Shown here piece by piece: positions 23,684 to 31,927 of a DNA stretch of 41,822 nt. The notes below the pieces were generated by a model. The model saw nothing but the letters and a program-made list of their open reading frames with translations, had not been told where the DNA came from and searched no databases. This stretch comes from JALOAR01 sp964348605 (lineage in GTDB: Bacteria > Patescibacteriota > Minisyncoccia > UBA6257 > Colwellbacteraceae): assembly GCA_964348605.1 (NCBI GenBank), contig CAYGDC010000001.1, positions 1 through 41,822 on the forward strand, written 5' to 3'. Within the stretch, counting starts at the first letter, position 1. Every line of letters starts with the position of its first letter. The position numbers and the translations under genes are program-made.

Positions 23684-24484
23684 ATGAAGCAAAAAAATCA
23701 AAATTTAGCGCTAGATAAACTCAAGACTGCAATACCGATTACTTGGTGTCCTGGGTGCCTTAATAATAGTGCTTTAATAGCATTGCGTCGTGCTTTAAAT
23801 GAACTTATTCAAAGCAATGATATTGAGCCTAGGGACATTGTTTTAGTAGCAGATATTGGTTGTGGCTCCAAAGTTTATGATTTCTTATCAACAAATAGCT
23901 TTTATGCATTACATGGAAGGGTTTTGCCAACCGCCTTAGGAATTAAGACCGCCAATCCTAAATTAACAGTCATTGGTATTGGTGGCGATGGAGGCACATA
24001 CAGCGAAGGAATTGATCACCTAATTCACGTAGCTAGATATAATATAGATATAACAATGATTGTTGCTAACAATGGGGTTTTCGCCTTAACTAAGGGGCAG
24101 ACAACGTCTACGACTAGGAATCAGGCAAAGAATAAAAAAAAGAATTTCTTCGCAGGAACTAATCTAAACCCATTAGCGCTAGCTATTGCTGCGAACGCCT
24201 CATTTGTAGCGCGCGGATCAGCGCTTGAGCTTAATCATTTAACTAGCCTTATTAAGGCAGCTATCAAGCACAAAGGATTTTCTATTATTGATGTTTTACA
24301 GCCCTGTCTAATTTTTAATAACGATATTGAATATTTACGCCAATATGCATATAAAATTAAAAAAACTCTTAATTTTGAAGAGGCATTTGCTAAAACGCAA
24401 GAACATATTAAAAAGAATCAAAAACCAAAAGTGCCACTTGGTATTTTCTATAAATCAAAAAGAAAAACATGGGGAAGTTTTTAA
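23684..24484 (+). CDS. korB: 2-oxoacid:acceptor oxidoreductase, beta subunit
   Basis: The protein has 266 residues from the ATG at 23684, just after the korA stop; a TTG at 23678 would overlap it. TWCPGCLNNS supplies cysteines for the iron-sulphur cluster. VADIGCGSKVYD, GRVLPTALGIKTANP and the thiamine-diphosphate site GIGGDGGTYSEG followed by ANNG are all present. It completes the enzyme with the fused subunit upstream; the ferredoxin downstream is the likely electron acceptor. Confidence 0.85.
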   Translation: MKQKNQNLALDKLKTAIPITWCPGCLNNSALIALRRALNELIQSNDIEPRDIVLVADIGCGSKVYDFLSTNSFYALHGRVLPTALGIKTANPKLTVIGIGGDGGTYSEGIDHLIHVARYNIDITMIVANNGVFALTKGQTTSTTRNQAKNKKKNFFAGTNLNPLALAIAANASFVARGSALELNHLTSLIKAAIKHKGFSIIDVLQPCLIFNNDIEYLRQYAYKIKKTLNFEEAFAKTQEHIKKNQKPKVPLGIFYKSKRKTWGSF

Positions 24485-24532
24485 AAAGTACTAAATTGAT
24501 TTTTAAAATAAAAATTATTATAGTTTTGTAAA

Positions 24533-24748
24533 ATGCCTAAAGTAATTTTAGATTATCAGACATGTATATTCTGCGGGCTCTGTACAAATATTTGTTCATC
24601 TTTTTTTAAATGGGATGTTAATAAAGCAAGGCCGCAAATTAACAATATAAAAAAAAATAAAGGAGAAATACAAGCCGATGATTTGCTTTGTATAAAAGAA
24701 GCGATTGATGCCTGTCCAGTAAGCGCTATTTATATTAAAAATCCTTAA
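24533..24748 (+). CDS. Single-cluster 4Fe-4S ferredoxin
   Basis: The protein has 71 residues. CIFCGLCTNIC and a late CPVSAIYI give the four ligands of one [4Fe-4S] cluster, as in Thermotoga-type ferredoxins. Its place after korAB suggests that it takes their electrons. It may also feed the many radical SAM enzymes upstream, which need low-potential reduction; that is an inference. Confidence 0.85.
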   Translation: MPKVILDYQTCIFCGLCTNICSSFFKWDVNKARPQINNIKKNKGEIQADDLLCIKEAIDACPVSAIYIKNP

Positions 24749-24948
24749 TCTAAAAAAGACTAATACTAAAACTCTTTGCGCTCTTGTAATGCATTATTAA
24801 GCAAGCATCACTTACTTGTTAAAAGAAGAGAGAGGGAGGCGACTTTAATGATATTACTAATTTTATCATAAAAATCGTTATTATATAAGCATTTTTTAAA
24901 AGTTATGAGTTGTCAATTAACTACTATATAGTGTAACTTATAAAGTAT

Positions 24949-27090
24949 ATGTTTCTTAAACGATTAGAAATTCAGGGATTTAAATCATTCGCTACTAAAA
25001 CAACTCTGGATTTTTCTGAAAACATTACAGCTATTGTGGGGCCCAATGGTTCTGGTAAATCTAATATAGCGGACGCGGTTCGCTGGATTTTAGGCGAAAG
25101 AGAATCAAAGAATCTTCGTGGTGCTAAATCAGACGATTTAATTTTTGCTGGTACAGAAAAGCGTGCTCGCTCTGGTTTTGCGCAAGCTTCTATTTATTTT
25201 GATAATTCTTCGGGTTTTTTTCCTGTTGAATATAAAGAAGTTGTTATTACAAGAAGAATTGATCGCGATGGGAATTCTAAATTTATATTAAATCAATCAG
25301 AAGTTCGCCTGAAAGATGTAATTGATTTTTTTGCTCGTGCGCGACTTGGCGCTAGGGGATTAAATATTATTAGTCAAGGAGAAAGCGATTCTTTTCTTAG
25401 AGCTCATCCTGCCGAAAGAAGAATGCTTGTTGAAGAAATGCTTGGGCTTAAAGAATATCTGATTAAAAAACGCCAATCAGAAAGAGAACTGCAAAACACT
25501 CGCGTGAACCTTGATAAAGCGAGAGTTTCTCTTGAAGAAATGATGCCCCATATTAAAATGCTGCATCATCAAGTTCAAAGGTATACAAAGCGGGATAAGT
25601 TTGCGACAGAGCTAAGTCAGCTAGAAAAAATCTTTTATGGTGCTAAAGTCAAAGAAATTGTAAACACGCTTTCTATTTTAGAGCCTAAAATTATTAATAT
25701 TGATAAAGATATTTCTGTAAAAAGAAGAGAACTTGTTGCGTTAGAAAAAGACTTACGATTGTCAGAAACTTCAGAGCCGCAAGTTAAAAAGCAAATTGAA
25801 GAAATAAGAATAAGACGCAGAGAATTATTTAATGAGCGTCTTACAGCCACTCCTGCGGCTACTCCTACTCTTCATACATATAATGAGCCTGTAATTGCTA
25901 AAAACAAAAAAGACCCCGCGCTGATTATTCGCGAGATAAAAGAGCTTGCATCTTCCGTTATAGAAACAGTTTCTGTTGAAAGTTTACGCGATGCACTTAA
26001 AAAAATACTTACTCTTATTGATAGTTTAGAACAAAACACAATAAGCGAACCTATAAAAACCATTCCCCCCATTGCTCCGCTTATTGCTATAAATCCCGAG
26101 TTTACTGCAAAAATAGACGCTCTAAATAAGGCATTAGATGAGCTAGATATGGTAGAACGAAAATTAACAGCCGAAATAGACAGCTTTAATTCTATTTTTC
26201 GCCAAGCTATTAAAGCAGTTGAGGCTAAAAAAGATGAATTAGATGCGCTTGAAGATGAAAAAGCAAAAATTTCTTTTGAAAAAGAAAAGATAAAATATCG
26301 CGAGACGGAATTAAAACACCAACTCGCCGCAATAGATAAAACTTTTGCTGAGTTTGTTGATATGCCACAAACAGAAGAATGTGATTTTATTACAGTTGAA
26401 CGACGGATATATCGGTTGAGAAACGAACTTGCCGCTATTGGCGAAGTAGATGAATCCATTATTAAAGAATCACAAGGGGCTGATGAAAGATATAATCTTG
26501 TTTCTGCGCAAATTAATGAATTAGAGCAAGCGTCCGTAGATTTAAAAACGCTTATTAAAGAATTAGATTATAAAATACATCACGAGTTTTCTGGCGCTTT
26601 AGGAAAAATCAATAAGGAATTATCAAATTTTGCCACGCTTATGTTTGGCGGTGGCAAAATAGTTTTAAAACTTGAAGAGCTTATGAATTCTTTTAGTGAA
26701 TCTGCTCCAGTTGCGACAGAAACAGTGGCTCCAACATCAGAAGAAGACGAGCTAAGGCAGGGTATAGAAATAGAAGTTGCTTTACCTAAAAAACGCGTTA
26801 AAGGCCTTGAAACACTTTCTGGAGGAGAAAGAAGCCTTCTTGCTACAGCTGTTCTTTTTGGTCTTATATCTATTTCTCCTCCTCCGTTTATCATTCTTGA
26901 TGAAGTAGATGCTGTTCTTGATGAGCGAAACGCTAGAAGATTTGGCGAGATACTTAATCGTTTTGATGGCAAAACTCAATTTATAGTTGTAACCCATAAC
27001 AGAATCACAATGGAGTCAGCCGATGCCTTATACGGAGTAACGATGGGCGAGGATGGTTCGTCTAGACTTGTGTCATTGAGGCTTGCTTAA
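24949..27090 (+). CDS. smc: SMC-family chromosome segregation ATPase, short form
   Basis: The protein has 713 residues, against about 1,150-1,200 for a usual bacterial SMC. The N-terminal head is complete (FKSFATKT, Walker A GPNGSGKS at 31-38, FILNQSEVRLKDV), and so is the C-terminal head (signature LSGGERSLLATAVLFG near 622, Walker B FIILDEVDAVLDERN near 647). Between them are coiled-coil stretches broken by TATPAATPTLHTY near 305 and PIKTIPPIAPLIA near 365. I see no SMC hinge domain (no conserved glycine cluster). Shortened SMC-like proteins may be normal in this lineage. The 200 bases upstream hold no gene that I can see. Confidence 0.8.
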   Translation: MFLKRLEIQGFKSFATKTTLDFSENITAIVGPNGSGKSNIADAVRWILGERESKNLRGAKSDDLIFAGTEKRARSGFAQASIYFDNSSGFFPVEYKEVVITRRIDRDGNSKFILNQSEVRLKDVIDFFARARLGARGLNIISQGESDSFLRAHPAERRMLVEEMLGLKEYLIKKRQSERELQNTRVNLDKARVSLEEMMPHIKMLHHQVQRYTKRDKFATELSQLEKIFYGAKVKEIVNTLSILEPKIINIDKDISVKRRELVALEKDLRLSETSEPQVKKQIEEIRIRRRELFNERLTATPAATPTLHTYNEPVIAKNKKDPALIIREIKELASSVIETVSVESLRDALKKILTLIDSLEQNTISEPIKTIPPIAPLIAINPEFTAKIDALNKALDELDMVERKLTAEIDSFNSIFRQAIKAVEAKKDELDALEDEKAKISFEKEKIKYRETELKHQLAAIDKTFAEFVDMPQTEECDFITVERRIYRLRNELAAIGEVDESIIKESQGADERYNLVSAQINELEQASVDLKTLIKELDYKIHHEFSGALGKINKELSNFATLMFGGGKIVLKLEELMNSFSESAPVATETVAPTSEEDELRQGIEIEVALPKKRVKGLETLSGGERSLLATAVLFGLISISPPPFIILDEVDAVLDERNARRFGEILNRFDGKTQFIVVTHNRITMESADALYGVTMGEDGSSRLVSLRLA

Positions 27091-27127
27091 AATATAAGTG
27101 ACAATAAGCAGTAGATAATTTGATAAT

Positions 27128-27156
27128 TTGACACGAACACTGCTTTTTCATATAAT
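27128..27156 (+). promoter_or_regulatory. Consensus promoter of rpsP
   Basis: TTGACA (27128-27133), 17-bp spacer, TATAAT (27151-27156). Transcription would start near 27163, about 7 nt before the rpsP ATG at 27170. Confidence 0.8.
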
Positions 27157-27169
27157 TCTACTTACATTT

Positions 27170-27400
27170 ATGTTATCTATCAGACTTCGTCGTATTGGAA
27201 AAAAGGGACACGCCTCTTTTAGAGTCGTGGTTGCTGAGGCGCGCTCAAAGCTTAAAAGTAAATTTGTAGAAGACCTTGGCTGGATTGATCCTCATACTAA
27301 TAAATTTGAATTACAAAAAGAAAGGATTGCTTATTGGATGAGTAACGGTGCTAAGCCATCTACTACTGCTGCTGGCTATATTAAAAAATCAGGTATATAA
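27170..27400 (+). CDS. rpsP: 30S ribosomal protein S16
   Basis: The protein has 76 residues: MLSIRLRRIGKKGHASFRVV, VAEARSKL, FVEDLGWIDPHT and ERIAYWMSNGAKPS are the S16 core. An upstream in-frame TTG at 27128 would add 14 residues but overlaps the -35 box, so the ATG at 27170 is the start. It heads the rpsP-khpA-trmD group usual in bacteria (rimM is absent here). It assembles into the body of the small subunit. Confidence 0.95.
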   Translation: MLSIRLRRIGKKGHASFRVVVAEARSKLKSKFVEDLGWIDPHTNKFELQKERIAYWMSNGAKPSTTAAGYIKKSGI

Positions 27401-27448
27401 TTTATACACAGTAAAAGGTCGCAATAAATTCAAAAAACAACCGTACGC

Positions 27449-27751
27449 ATGGATCAGCTAGCTGTTGACCAGCAATTTCTAGAGTTTCTTGTTAAATCTA
27501 TCGTTGATCATCCAGAGGATGTCTCTGTTGTGAGGCAAATTGACGAAATGGGCGTTTTGCTTATTTTAAGAGTTAATCCTCAAGATATGGGCCAGGTTAT
27601 CGGTCGAGAAGGAAGCACAGCAAAAGCCATTCGCTCTTTGCTTAGAATAGTTGGTGTTAAAAACAATGCTCGAATCAATCTAAAGATTGAAGAGCCCGTA
27701 GGATCGGAGCGCGTGAAGCCCAGTAAATCAGAAGAGGAGATATTATTATAA
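27449..27751 (+). CDS. khpA: KH-domain RNA-binding protein KhpA
   Basis: The protein has 100 residues with a single KH domain: FLVKSIVDHPEDV, LILRVNPQDMGQVIGREG (the GxxG loop) and KAIRSLLRIVG. The location between rpsP and trmD is the standard one. KhpA binds RNA, usually with KhpB, and affects cell size and translation in Gram-positives. The C-terminal acidic-basic tail (about 18 residues) is an addition. AAAGGTCG lies 27 nt upstream of its start. Confidence 0.9.
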   Translation: MDQLAVDQQFLEFLVKSIVDHPEDVSVVRQIDEMGVLLILRVNPQDMGQVIGREGSTAKAIRSLLRIVGVKNNARINLKIEEPVGSERVKPSKSEEEILL

Positions 27752-27912
27752 TACTCATCACGCCTACTATATTCTCGCCCTTGATTATTTCTAAGAATTA
27801 TTTATTCAGTCGCAAATTATATCGCGACATTCGCGGAAATATCAGGGGCGATTTTTATATTTAGATTTTTTGCAAAAAAATTTATATTAAAATAACAAAA
27901 GATTATCGCTAT

Positions 27913-28566
27913 ATGAAATTTGATATTATTACGATTTTTCCTGCAATTTTAGATTCTTATCTCAAAGAATCAATTATTAAGCGAGCAATAGATAAAAAAA
28001 TAATTCGTATTAAGACCTGGGATTTACGAGATTTTTCAGTCGAGCGACATGCTAAAGTTGATGATCGTCCATATGGTGGAGGCCCTGGAATGGTTATTCA
28101 AGTCGCTCCCATTCACAAAGCAGTCAAAAAAATTAACGCACGAACAAAAGATAAAAACAAAACAAGAGTTATTTTATTTTCTGCTCGTGGTAAAAAGCTC
28201 GATGAAAAAATGATTTCTCGCCTTGTTAAATATGATAAGATTATCATGATTTGTGGGCGATATGAGGGGGTTGATGAGAGGGTAGCAAAATATATTGCTG
28301 ATGAGGCCGTCTCTATCGGAGACTATGTTCTCGCCGGAGGAGAATTGCCAGCAATGGTACTTATTGAGGCAGTAAGTCGTCAAATACCTGGTTTTTTAGG
28401 AAAACTAGAGTCTTTGGAAACAATAAAAGGATCTTATCCAACATATACAAGGCCAGAGATATTTATTTCTAAAAAAGGAGAAAAGTGGTCTGTCCCAAAA
28501 GTTCTTCTTGAGGGAGATCATGTTAAAATTCAAAAATGGCGCGAGAAAAAAGGTCTTCAGCGTTGA
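27913..28566 (+). CDS. trmD: tRNA (guanine37-N1)-methyltransferase
   Basis: The protein has 217 residues: MKFDIITIFPAILDSYL, DDRPYGGGPGMVIQ, CGRYEGVDERV and SIGDYVLAGGE give the SPOUT knot and SAM site. It methylates G37 of tRNAs reading CNN codons and prevents +1 frameshifts. It is slightly shorter than the usual 240 residues at the C-terminus. Its stop lies inside the -35 box of the rpsB promoter. Confidence 0.95.
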   Translation: MKFDIITIFPAILDSYLKESIIKRAIDKKIIRIKTWDLRDFSVERHAKVDDRPYGGGPGMVIQVAPIHKAVKKINARTKDKNKTRVILFSARGKKLDEKMISRLVKYDKIIMICGRYEGVDERVAKYIADEAVSIGDYVLAGGELPAMVLIEAVSRQIPGFLGKLESLETIKGSYPTYTRPEIFISKKGEKWSVPKVLLEGDHVKIQKWREKKGLQR

Positions 28567-28592
28567 CAGTCAAGCCTCTGCAAGCTTATACT
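28563..28592 (+). promoter_or_regulatory. Promoter of rpsB-tsf
   Basis: TTGACA (28563-28568), 18-bp spacer, TATACT (28587-28592). The start point would be near 28599, about 10 nt before the ATG at 28609. Confidence 0.75.
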
Positions 28593-28608
28593 ACAACAAA
28601 TAGTAATT

Positions 28609-29418
28609 ATGATTATAACTCAAGAAGAACTTAAAGACTCTCCTCGCGAAGAGGAATCATCTCTGATAAAAGAGAATAAAGTGGTTTTTACAGAAAACAG
28701 CCTTTCTGCCGAAGAAGTTTTATTACTACAAGAAATGGCAGAAGCGGGTATTTTGTATGGACTTGCTAAAAGCAAAACTCATCCAAAAATGAAGCCTTGG
28801 ATTTTTACAACAAGGAGTGGCGTCGAAATAATTAATCTAGAAAATACTATCAAAGAGCTAAATAAAGCAATGGCTCTTATTAAATCAGTTTCAGCTACAG
28901 GCAAGCAAATTATTATTGTTGGGACATCTCCTTCTGCTAAATCTGTCGTGAGAGAATTAGGCACCGCGTTGAATCAGCCATTTGTAACCGAAAGATGGCT
29001 TGGTGGAACATTAACTAATTTTCGTATTATTGAAACAAGAATCAAGTATTATAATAAGCTCTCCATTGATAAAGAAAGCGGAGCCCTTAGTAAATATATA
29101 AAAAAAGAAAGAATCTTGCTTGAAAAGAAGCTTGAAAAAATGAAAATCTTTTTTGAAGGTATAGCAAACATGACTGCCTTGCCTGGAGCAATATTTATTC
29201 TTGATATTCATGCCAATAAAACAGCAGCAAGAGAAGCGCGTGCTATAGGAATTCCGATCATCGCACTTGTTAATACAGACACTGACCCAAGCATTGTTGA
29301 TTATCCTATTCCTGCAAATAATAGACTAAGTTCAAGCATTAAGTGGATAGGGGAATATCTTAAAGATAGTTTGCAAAAAGCGCCTGCGATAGCCCCTTCG
29401 TTAGTAAAAAAAGAGTAA
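28609..29418 (+). CDS. rpsB: 30S ribosomal protein S2
   Basis: The protein has 269 residues. AGILYGLAKSKTHPKMKPWI, PFVTERWLGGTLTNF, LEKKLEKMKIFFEGI and IPIIALVNTDTDPSIVDYPI are S2 landmarks. About 40 extra acidic residues precede the conserved core. tsf follows after 35 nt, the normal partner. Confidence 0.95.
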   Translation: MIITQEELKDSPREEESSLIKENKVVFTENSLSAEEVLLLQEMAEAGILYGLAKSKTHPKMKPWIFTTRSGVEIINLENTIKELNKAMALIKSVSATGKQIIIVGTSPSAKSVVRELGTALNQPFVTERWLGGTLTNFRIIETRIKYYNKLSIDKESGALSKYIKKERILLEKKLEKMKIFFEGIANMTALPGAIFILDIHANKTAAREARAIGIPIIALVNTDTDPSIVDYPIPANNRLSSSIKWIGEYLKDSLQKAPAIAPSLVKKE

Positions 29419-29453
29419 TAAAAAAAGTCTCAGTAAAACAAATATTAATTTTA

Positions 29454-29897
29454 ATGACTACAGACGATATTAAAAATTTAAGAGAAAAAACTGGCGCAGG
29501 AGTAATGGATGCAAAGCGCGCCCTTGAAGAGGCAGGCGGAGACGTCGCAAAAGCTATTCAAATTATTCAAGCAAAAGGATTAGTGAGGGCGGAAAAAAGA
29601 AACGAGCGAGCAACAGAAGCAGGGCTTATAGTGTCTTATATTCATAATGACCGCATTGGCGTTTTACTTGATATAAGATGTGAAACTGATTTTGTTGCGC
29701 GCACAGATGATTTTCGTGAGCTGGCTCGCAATGTAGCCATGCATATCGCCGCAATGAATTCGACAAATATCGAGATTTTATTTACTGAACCATTTATTAA
29801 AGACCAGAGCGTTAGTATTGAAAATTTAGTTAAAGGAGTTATCGCCAAGGTTGGCGAAAATATTCGGATAGAGAAGTTTTGCTATTATGCTCTATAG
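29454..29897 (+). CDS. tsf: Elongation factor Ts, short form
   Basis: The protein has 147 residues. The UBA domain (DIKNLREKTGAGVMDAKRAL) and the TDFVAR motif (CETDFVARTDDFRELARNV) that contacts EF-Tu are present. Escherichia coli EF-Ts has about 280 residues; this one retains the N-terminal domain and one core subdomain. Short EF-Ts is typical of several small-genome lineages. It recycles EF-Tu by nucleotide exchange. It overlaps the next gene by 11 nt. Confidence 0.9.
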   Translation: MTTDDIKNLREKTGAGVMDAKRALEEAGGDVAKAIQIIQAKGLVRAEKRNERATEAGLIVSYIHNDRIGVLLDIRCETDFVARTDDFRELARNVAMHIAAMNSTNIEILFTEPFIKDQSVSIENLVKGVIAKVGENIRIEKFCYYAL

Positions 29898-30195
29898 TTT
29901 TATTTTTGAAACCATAATTTTTTTAGGAATAGGCGTGATAATTTTTATTTTAGCACGAGCTCTTCCGCGTATTGAGGACGAAAATGCTCCACGCATTTCG
30001 CAAAAAAACAAATTCATAAGCGTTATTCAAGATATACCCTTAGATAAGATTGATGATGTAATTAAACTTGCTATTCATAAAGCGTTGCGCAAAACTAAGA
30101 TATTAATCAGCAAAATAGATAATTTTATTGCGGAAAAAATGGAATCTACTCGCCCAACCTCAAACAAGAAAGATGGCACAGGGCTACCTATGTAG
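29887..30195 (+). CDS. Hypothetical single-pass membrane protein
   Basis: The protein has 102 residues: an N-terminal membrane helix (FIFETIIFLGIGVIIFILA) and then a basic cytoplasmic tail with an amphipathic stretch (KIDDVIKLAIHKALRKTKIL). No known domain is recognised. It overlaps the end of tsf, so it is translated from the same message. Confidence 0.65.
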   Translation: MLYSFIFETIIFLGIGVIIFILARALPRIEDENAPRISQKNKFISVIQDIPLDKIDDVIKLAIHKALRKTKILISKIDNFIAEKMESTRPTSNKKDGTGLPM

Positions 30196-30250
30196 GGGGC
30201 TTGGCGAAAACCTATAAATTTGTTTTAATAATTGCGGACTTTAATAATTC

Positions 30251-30333
30251 GCACAGGTGGTAGAGTGGTCAATTACAACAGACTGTAAATCTGTCGCCTT
30301 CGGGCTACGCAGGTTCGAATCCTGCCCTGTGCA
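30251..30333 (+). tRNA. tRNA-Tyr (GTA)
   Basis: Acceptor GCACAGG pairs with CCTGTGC (discriminator A). The anticodon loop ACTGTAAAT gives GTA. The long variable arm (GTCGCCTTCGGGCTACGC) is as expected for tRNA-Tyr, and the T-loop is GTTCGAATC. CCA is not encoded. Confidence 0.95.
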
Positions 30334-30422
30334 CTGATTAAGAGAGATTTTAAAAAACTAGTTAGTTATTTATTTGTTTTTTACGATTTTTAATGTAATA
30401 TTTTATAAGCAATATTATGTTT

Positions 30423-30494
30423 GCCACCTTAGCTCAGCGGCAGAGCAACACTTTTGTAAAGTGTGGGTCCTCGGTTCAAATCCGAGAGGTGGCT
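30423..30494 (+). tRNA. tRNA-Thr (TGT)
   Basis: Acceptor GCCACCT pairs with AGGTGGC. The anticodon stem-loop ACACT-TTTGTAA-AGTGT gives TGT, and the T-loop is GGTTCAAATCC. CCA is not encoded. Confidence 0.95.
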
Positions 30495-30543
30495 CTGGTT
30501 CTCTTGTAAATTTCACTAATTTGCGACAAAATAATAAAGCTTT

Positions 30544-30615
30544 GCCAAAGTAGTTCAGTGGTAGAACGCTTTCTTGGTAAGAAAGAGGTCGTGGGTCCGA
30601 TTCCCACCTTTGGCT
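30544..30615 (+). tRNA. tRNA-Thr (GGT)
   Basis: Acceptor GCCAAAG pairs with CTTTGGC. The anticodon stem-loop CTTTC-TTGGTAA-GAAAG gives GGT. The 3' end of the gene is part of a 52-bp segment repeated downstream. CCA is not encoded. Confidence 0.93.
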
Positions 30616-30650
30616 CAAAAATAAAATTGTGGGAATCGGACGCCGGACTG
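30599..30650 (+). repeat. 52-bp direct repeat, copy 1 (3' end of tRNA-Thr plus flank)
   Basis: The segment from the tRNA T-arm (gattcccacc) to cgccggactg is repeated exactly at 30729-30780. It contains an inverted repeat, GATTCCCAC (30599-30607) and GTGGGAATC (30629-30637). Confidence 0.85.
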
Positions 30651-30728
30651 CAGATTTTTCAGCAGAAAAATCGAAGGAGGCGGGGCTTACGATCCGTTTT
30701 ACGCGACGGCGTAAAACTGAATCGGAAG

Positions 30729-30780
30729 GATTCCCACCTTTGGCTCAAAAATAAAATTGTGGGAATCGGACGCCGGACTG
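30729..30780 (+). repeat. 52-bp direct repeat, copy 2 (tRNA-Thr 3' end remnant)
   Basis: Exact copy of 30599-30650, starting 130 bp downstream. It carries the tRNA T-arm 3' half and acceptor 3' strand without the rest of a tRNA gene. Confidence 0.85.
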
Positions 30781-30834
30781 AAGGTTATGATGGTAAGATA
30801 AAAAAAGAGCGTCATCTCCGCGTTCTTTTCTGTC

Positions 30835-30854
30835 ATTCCCGCGGAAGCGGGAAT
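30835..30854. repeat. dRS3-like 20-bp palindrome
   Basis: ATTCCC-GCGGAAGC-GGGAAT fits the ATTCCC-N8-GGGAAT form known as dRS3 in Neisseria and seen in other genomes. A competing 11-bp stem, GCGGAAGCGGG (30841-30851) with CCCGCTTCCGC (30861-30871), overlaps it. Confidence 0.6.
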
Positions 30855-30990
30855 CCAGGACCCGCTTCCGCAGAAGGCTTAAAAGTTTAAAAGCTCGCTG
30901 TGTGAGAAAGTTCAAAAGCATATTTTGTTTTTATTGTTATTAATCACACAGACTTGCAAATTTAACCAAATATGGCAAAATTAACTTTAT

Positions 30991-31164
30991 ATGCCAAAAT
31001 CTAAATATTCTGAAAACTTAATTCGGCTTAAATGCTCTGAATGTGAGCGGGTAAATTATTATACTCGCAAGAACAAAAAGACAGTAGAAAGGAAAATTAA
31101 TCTACAAAAATTTTGTTCAGCGTGTAAAAAGCACGTATCTCATAAAGAATCAGGAAAAAAATAA
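30991..31164 (+). CDS. rpmG: 50S ribosomal protein L33
   Basis: The protein has 57 residues: IRLKCSECERVNYYTRKNKK, then KINLQKFCSACKKHVSHKE. Two CxxC pairs indicate the zinc-binding form. It is a small basic protein of the large subunit near the tRNA exit site. In many bacteria rpmG precedes secE-nusG; here a terminator and pcm follow instead. Confidence 0.93.
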   Translation: MPKSKYSENLIRLKCSECERVNYYTRKNKKTVERKINLQKFCSACKKHVSHKESGKK

Positions 31165-31170
31165 AAAAAT

Positions 31171-31198
31171 AAATGCCCGCAGATACCCGCGGGCATTT
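31171..31198. terminator. Terminator after rpmG
   Basis: AAATGCCCGC (31171-31180) and GCGGGCATTT (31189-31198) form a 10-bp stem with an 8-base loop, 6 nt after the rpmG stop. The flanks are A-rich and T-containing, so it could act in both directions. Confidence 0.7.
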
Positions 31199-31211
31199 GT
31201 AATTTAAAATA

Positions 31212-31853
31212 ATGGGCGACGAATATATAAACTTAATAGATAAGCTAGTTATTTCTAAGCATATCAAATCTCCGGAAATTGAGCGGGTATTCCGAGAATA
31301 TAATCGCGCGGAATTTTTGCCTGATGAGCAAAAACCTTTTGTTGGAGAAGATGCACCTTTACCCATAGGGCATAATCAAACTATTTCCCAGCCCTACACA
31401 GTCGCCTTTATTTTAGACCTTTTAGATATTCACAAAGGCAATAACATCTTAGATGTCGGCACTGGTTCTGGTTGGCAAGCAGCTTTACTTGCAGGACTTG
31501 TTGCCCCTGATGGTAAGGTTATTACAGTTGAACGCATTCAAGAGCTTGCTCACACAGCAAAAATTAATTTAGAAAAATTTGGCCTTATCACAAGTGGTGT
31601 TGTTACCGCAATTTGTGGCAATGCACTAGAAATTGACCCTGGTTGGCCAGTGTTTGACAGAATTGTCTCTGCCGCTGAATATGCTCCAACAACTGACGAA
31701 GGCATTCCTGAATCTTGGAAAAATGCTCTCGCAGTAGGAGGACGCATTGTTATGCCTGTTGCGGGCAGATTAATTGTCGCAGATAAAATATCTGGAACAG
31801 AGTTTGCGATAAAAGAATATCCTGGTTTTTCTTTTGTGCCTTTAATTCCTTAG
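31212..31853 (+). CDS. pcm: Protein-L-isoaspartate O-methyltransferase
   Basis: The protein has 213 residues: REYNRAEFLPDEQKPFVGED, IGHNQTISQPYTVAFIL and the SAM site ILDVGTGSGWQAALLA are diagnostic. It methylates isoaspartyl residues in damaged proteins with S-adenosylmethionine so that they can revert. It starts 13 nt after the rpmG terminator stem. A long gap (250 nt) with the rplJ leader follows. Confidence 0.9.
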   Translation: MGDEYINLIDKLVISKHIKSPEIERVFREYNRAEFLPDEQKPFVGEDAPLPIGHNQTISQPYTVAFILDLLDIHKGNNILDVGTGSGWQAALLAGLVAPDGKVITVERIQELAHTAKINLEKFGLITSGVVTAICGNALEIDPGWPVFDRIVSAAEYAPTTDEGIPESWKNALAVGGRIVMPVAGRLIVADKISGTEFAIKEYPGFSFVPLIP

Positions 31854-31927
31854 TGTCTAATAAAAAATGGGACTCATGAATTACGACTAAAAAGTTTGAC
31901 TTTTGGGCTCTTAACTTTTATGCTTTA

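Larger units (their letters stand above)
30616..30990. other. 375-bp gene-free stretch with repeats and hairpins
   Basis: There is no credible gene between tRNA-Thr(GGT) and rpmG. The stretch holds two hairpins between the 52-bp repeats: GATTTTTC-AGCA-GAAAAATC (30653-30672) and GTTTTACGC-GACG-GCGTAAAAC (30696-30717). After the second repeat come a palindrome at 30835-30854 and a CTCGC-TGT-GTGAG element (30894-30906). It looks like remnants of small mobile or recombining elements. Confidence 0.6.

Noticed and set aside
30415..30618. Minus-strand open frame across two tRNA-Thr genes
   Set aside because: Its peptide (GFEPRTHTLQ-type) is the familiar false translation of tRNA antisense.
30558..30890. 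110-codon plus-strand frame starting inside tRNA-Thr(GGT)
   Set aside because: It begins within a tRNA and runs through repeats and hairpins, with no recognisable protein features.
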